From Tardiphaga sp. (GTDB lineage: Bacteria; Pseudomonadota; Alphaproteobacteria; Rhizobiales; Xanthobacteraceae), in NCBI GenBank assembly GCA_028290765.1, contig JAQGJF010000059.1:1-5564 (forward strand): a DNA stretch of 5,564 bases. The letters run 5' to 3'. Position numbers and translations under genes: made by a program. Numbering within the stretch: position 1 is the stretch's first letter; each line of letters opens with the position of its first letter. Under the pieces are notes generated by a model. The model was given only the letters and a program-made list of their open reading frames with translations, ran no database searches and was not told where the DNA came from. Shown here piece after piece: positions 4,610 through 5,564 of this stretch.

Positions 4610-5564
4610 CTACTCAATCACCTCATCGGCGCCGCTGATGAGCGACGGCGAAAACTCGACTCCAAGCATCTTGGCGGCCTTCAGATTGATGAAGAGTTCG
4701 ACTTTCGTGACCAGCTGGACTGGCAGATCGGAGGGCTTCTCGCCATTGAGGATCCGTCCGGCATAAATGCCAGCGCGACGATGCGACTGCGCGAAATCTC
4801 CTCCGTAGCTCATCAGGCCTCCTGCGGTTGGGAAGTCACGAGATTGGGTGATGGCGGGCACGCCGTATCGCAGGGCGAGCGCGGCAAGCTGCCCACTGCG
4901 AAACGCAAAGTAAGGGTCCGAGGTGAAGACGAGTCCGCCCGTCGCCTCCTGAGCGGTGGCGGAGAAAACTGGTTCGAACTCTTGTTCACTGCTGGCGTGC
5001 AGAACCTCCAGGCGTACCCCCAGGATTTCGGCAGCGGAGCGGAGTTTCTCCAATTGTGAATTGGCGGTTGGACTTGTAGGATTGACGACCACGGCCAACT
5101 TGGCTGCTGTTGGCAGCAGTTCGTGCATCATCTCAAGCCGCTTCGGTGACACGTCCACGCTCAAGCTCGAAACCCCCGTAATATTACCACCTGGCCGCGA
5201 CAAACTCTTCACCACGCCTAGTTGGACCGGGTCACCACCCATCTCAAAGACGATCTTCTTGCTCTCGGTAGAAGCTTTTGCCGCGAGCGCCACGGGAGCG
5301 CCGCCGGGCGCCACGATGATGTCCACATTACGGGCGACCAGATCTGCAGCCAGGGCTGGCAATCGCTGGTATTGTCCTTCGGCCCACTGATAATCGATTG
5401 CGACATTGCGGCCTTCGACAAAGCCGATTTCGCCGAGTCCTTCGTGGAAAGCCTTGAGCCGGCTGGCGAACAGTCCGGGTGATTCCGGGCAAAGATAGCC
5501 GATGACCGGCATGGAGCCGATGACCGGCATGGCTGGTCTTTGCGCATGGGAAGGTGACGTCCAG
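4610..5564 (-). CDS. ABC transporter substrate-binding protein, PF04392 type (5' end outside window)
   Basis: This is a periplasmic solute-binding component of an ABC importer. The frame ends at TAG 4612-4610 and stays open through the right edge. Ahead of the ATG at 5530 it reads WTSPSHAQRPA, matching the end of the usual signal peptide (compare W-P-L-A-A-R-A-Q) with cleavage near HAQ, so that ATG is internal and the start lies outside the window. Counting from that Met, landmarks are FHEGLGEIGFVEGRNVAIDY (28-47), ADLVARNVDIIVAPGG (62-77), VVKSLSRPGGNITGVSSLS (106-124), AVVVNPTSPTANSQLEKL (146-163), GGLMSYGGDFAQSHRRAG (237-254) and LFINLKAAKMLG (279-290). These are hallmarks of the TrpX/PF04392 family, greatly expanded in bradyrhizobia. 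The ligand cannot be read from sequence, and no permease or ATPase gene is in the window. Confidence 0.92.
   Translation of the reverse strand, partial: WTSPSHAQRPAMPVIGSMPVIGYLCPESPGLFASRLKAFHEGLGEIGFVEGRNVAIDYQWAEGQYQRLPALAADLVARNVDIIVAPGGAPVALAAKASTESKKIVFEMGGDPVQLGVVKSLSRPGGNITGVSSLSVDVSPKRLEMMHELLPTAAKLAVVVNPTSPTANSQLEKLRSAAEILGVRLEVLHASSEQEFEPVFSATAQEATGGLVFTSDPYFAFRSGQLAALALRYGVPAITQSRDFPTAGGLMSYGGDFAQSHRRAGIYAGRILNGEKPSDLPVQLVTKVELFINLKAAKMLGVEFSPSLISGADEVIE
5495..5530 (-). repeat. 18-base in-frame tandem duplication in the solute-binding protein gene
   Basis: Two 18-base units encode MPVIGS and MPVIGY in a row; 16 of 18 bases are identical (plus-strand copies 5497-5512 and 5515-5530). 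Relatives normally have one such strand directly after the signal peptide. The frame is kept, so the effect is six extra residues at the mature N-terminus. Confidence 0.85.

Overview
The window is GC-rich, with strongly GC-biased third codon positions. It carries a Tim44-like protein, a small secreted lectin-like protein, a CYTH-CHAD gene and a PF04392-type ABC substrate-binding protein, separated by C/G-rich palindromic intergenic repeats. This combination suggests an alphaproteobacterium of the Bradyrhizobium/Rhodopseudomonas group (Nitrobacteraceae). The assignment rests on recognising families and repeat style, not on a database search.

Layout, left to right. (1) 1-225, plus strand: the last 74 codons of a Tim44-like protein, followed by a strong intrinsic terminator (246-279). 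(2) 417-1103, plus strand: an intact exported protein of about 200 mature residues with four cysteines, of the type annotated as 'lectin' in bradyrhizobia. (3) 1171-2354: a complete ISAs1-family insertion sequence of 1184 bp. It has 17-bp imperfect terminal inverted repeats, a perfect 10-bp target duplication and an apparently intact transposase on the minus strand. It lies inside one arm of a palindromic repeat whose remainder runs to 2508. (4) 2355-2742: a gene-free block made of two composite palindromes and an orphan copy of the IS terminus at 2550-2563. (5) 2743-4341, minus strand: a CYTH-CHAD gene (triphosphate-hydrolase-type domain plus histidine/basic-rich helical domain) in one uninterrupted reading frame except for two in-frame TAG codons, so it is most likely a pseudogene. 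(6) 4371-4609: an intergenic stretch with a short inverted repeat. (7) 4610-5564, minus strand: an ABC transporter substrate-binding protein running off the right edge. Its frame stays open upstream of the first in-window ATG and encodes the end of a signal peptide.

The genes do not form an obvious shared pathway. The lectin-like gene, the IS, the broken CYTH-CHAD gene and the solute-binding gene look like independent units in a repeat-rich, mildly decaying part of the chromosome. I found no clear new multi-gene system. The observations most worth following are the IS inserted at the tip of a palindromic hairpin with a second IS-end scar beside a similar hairpin, the two amber codons in an otherwise clean CYTH-CHAD frame, and a hairpin covering the transposase ribosome binding site.
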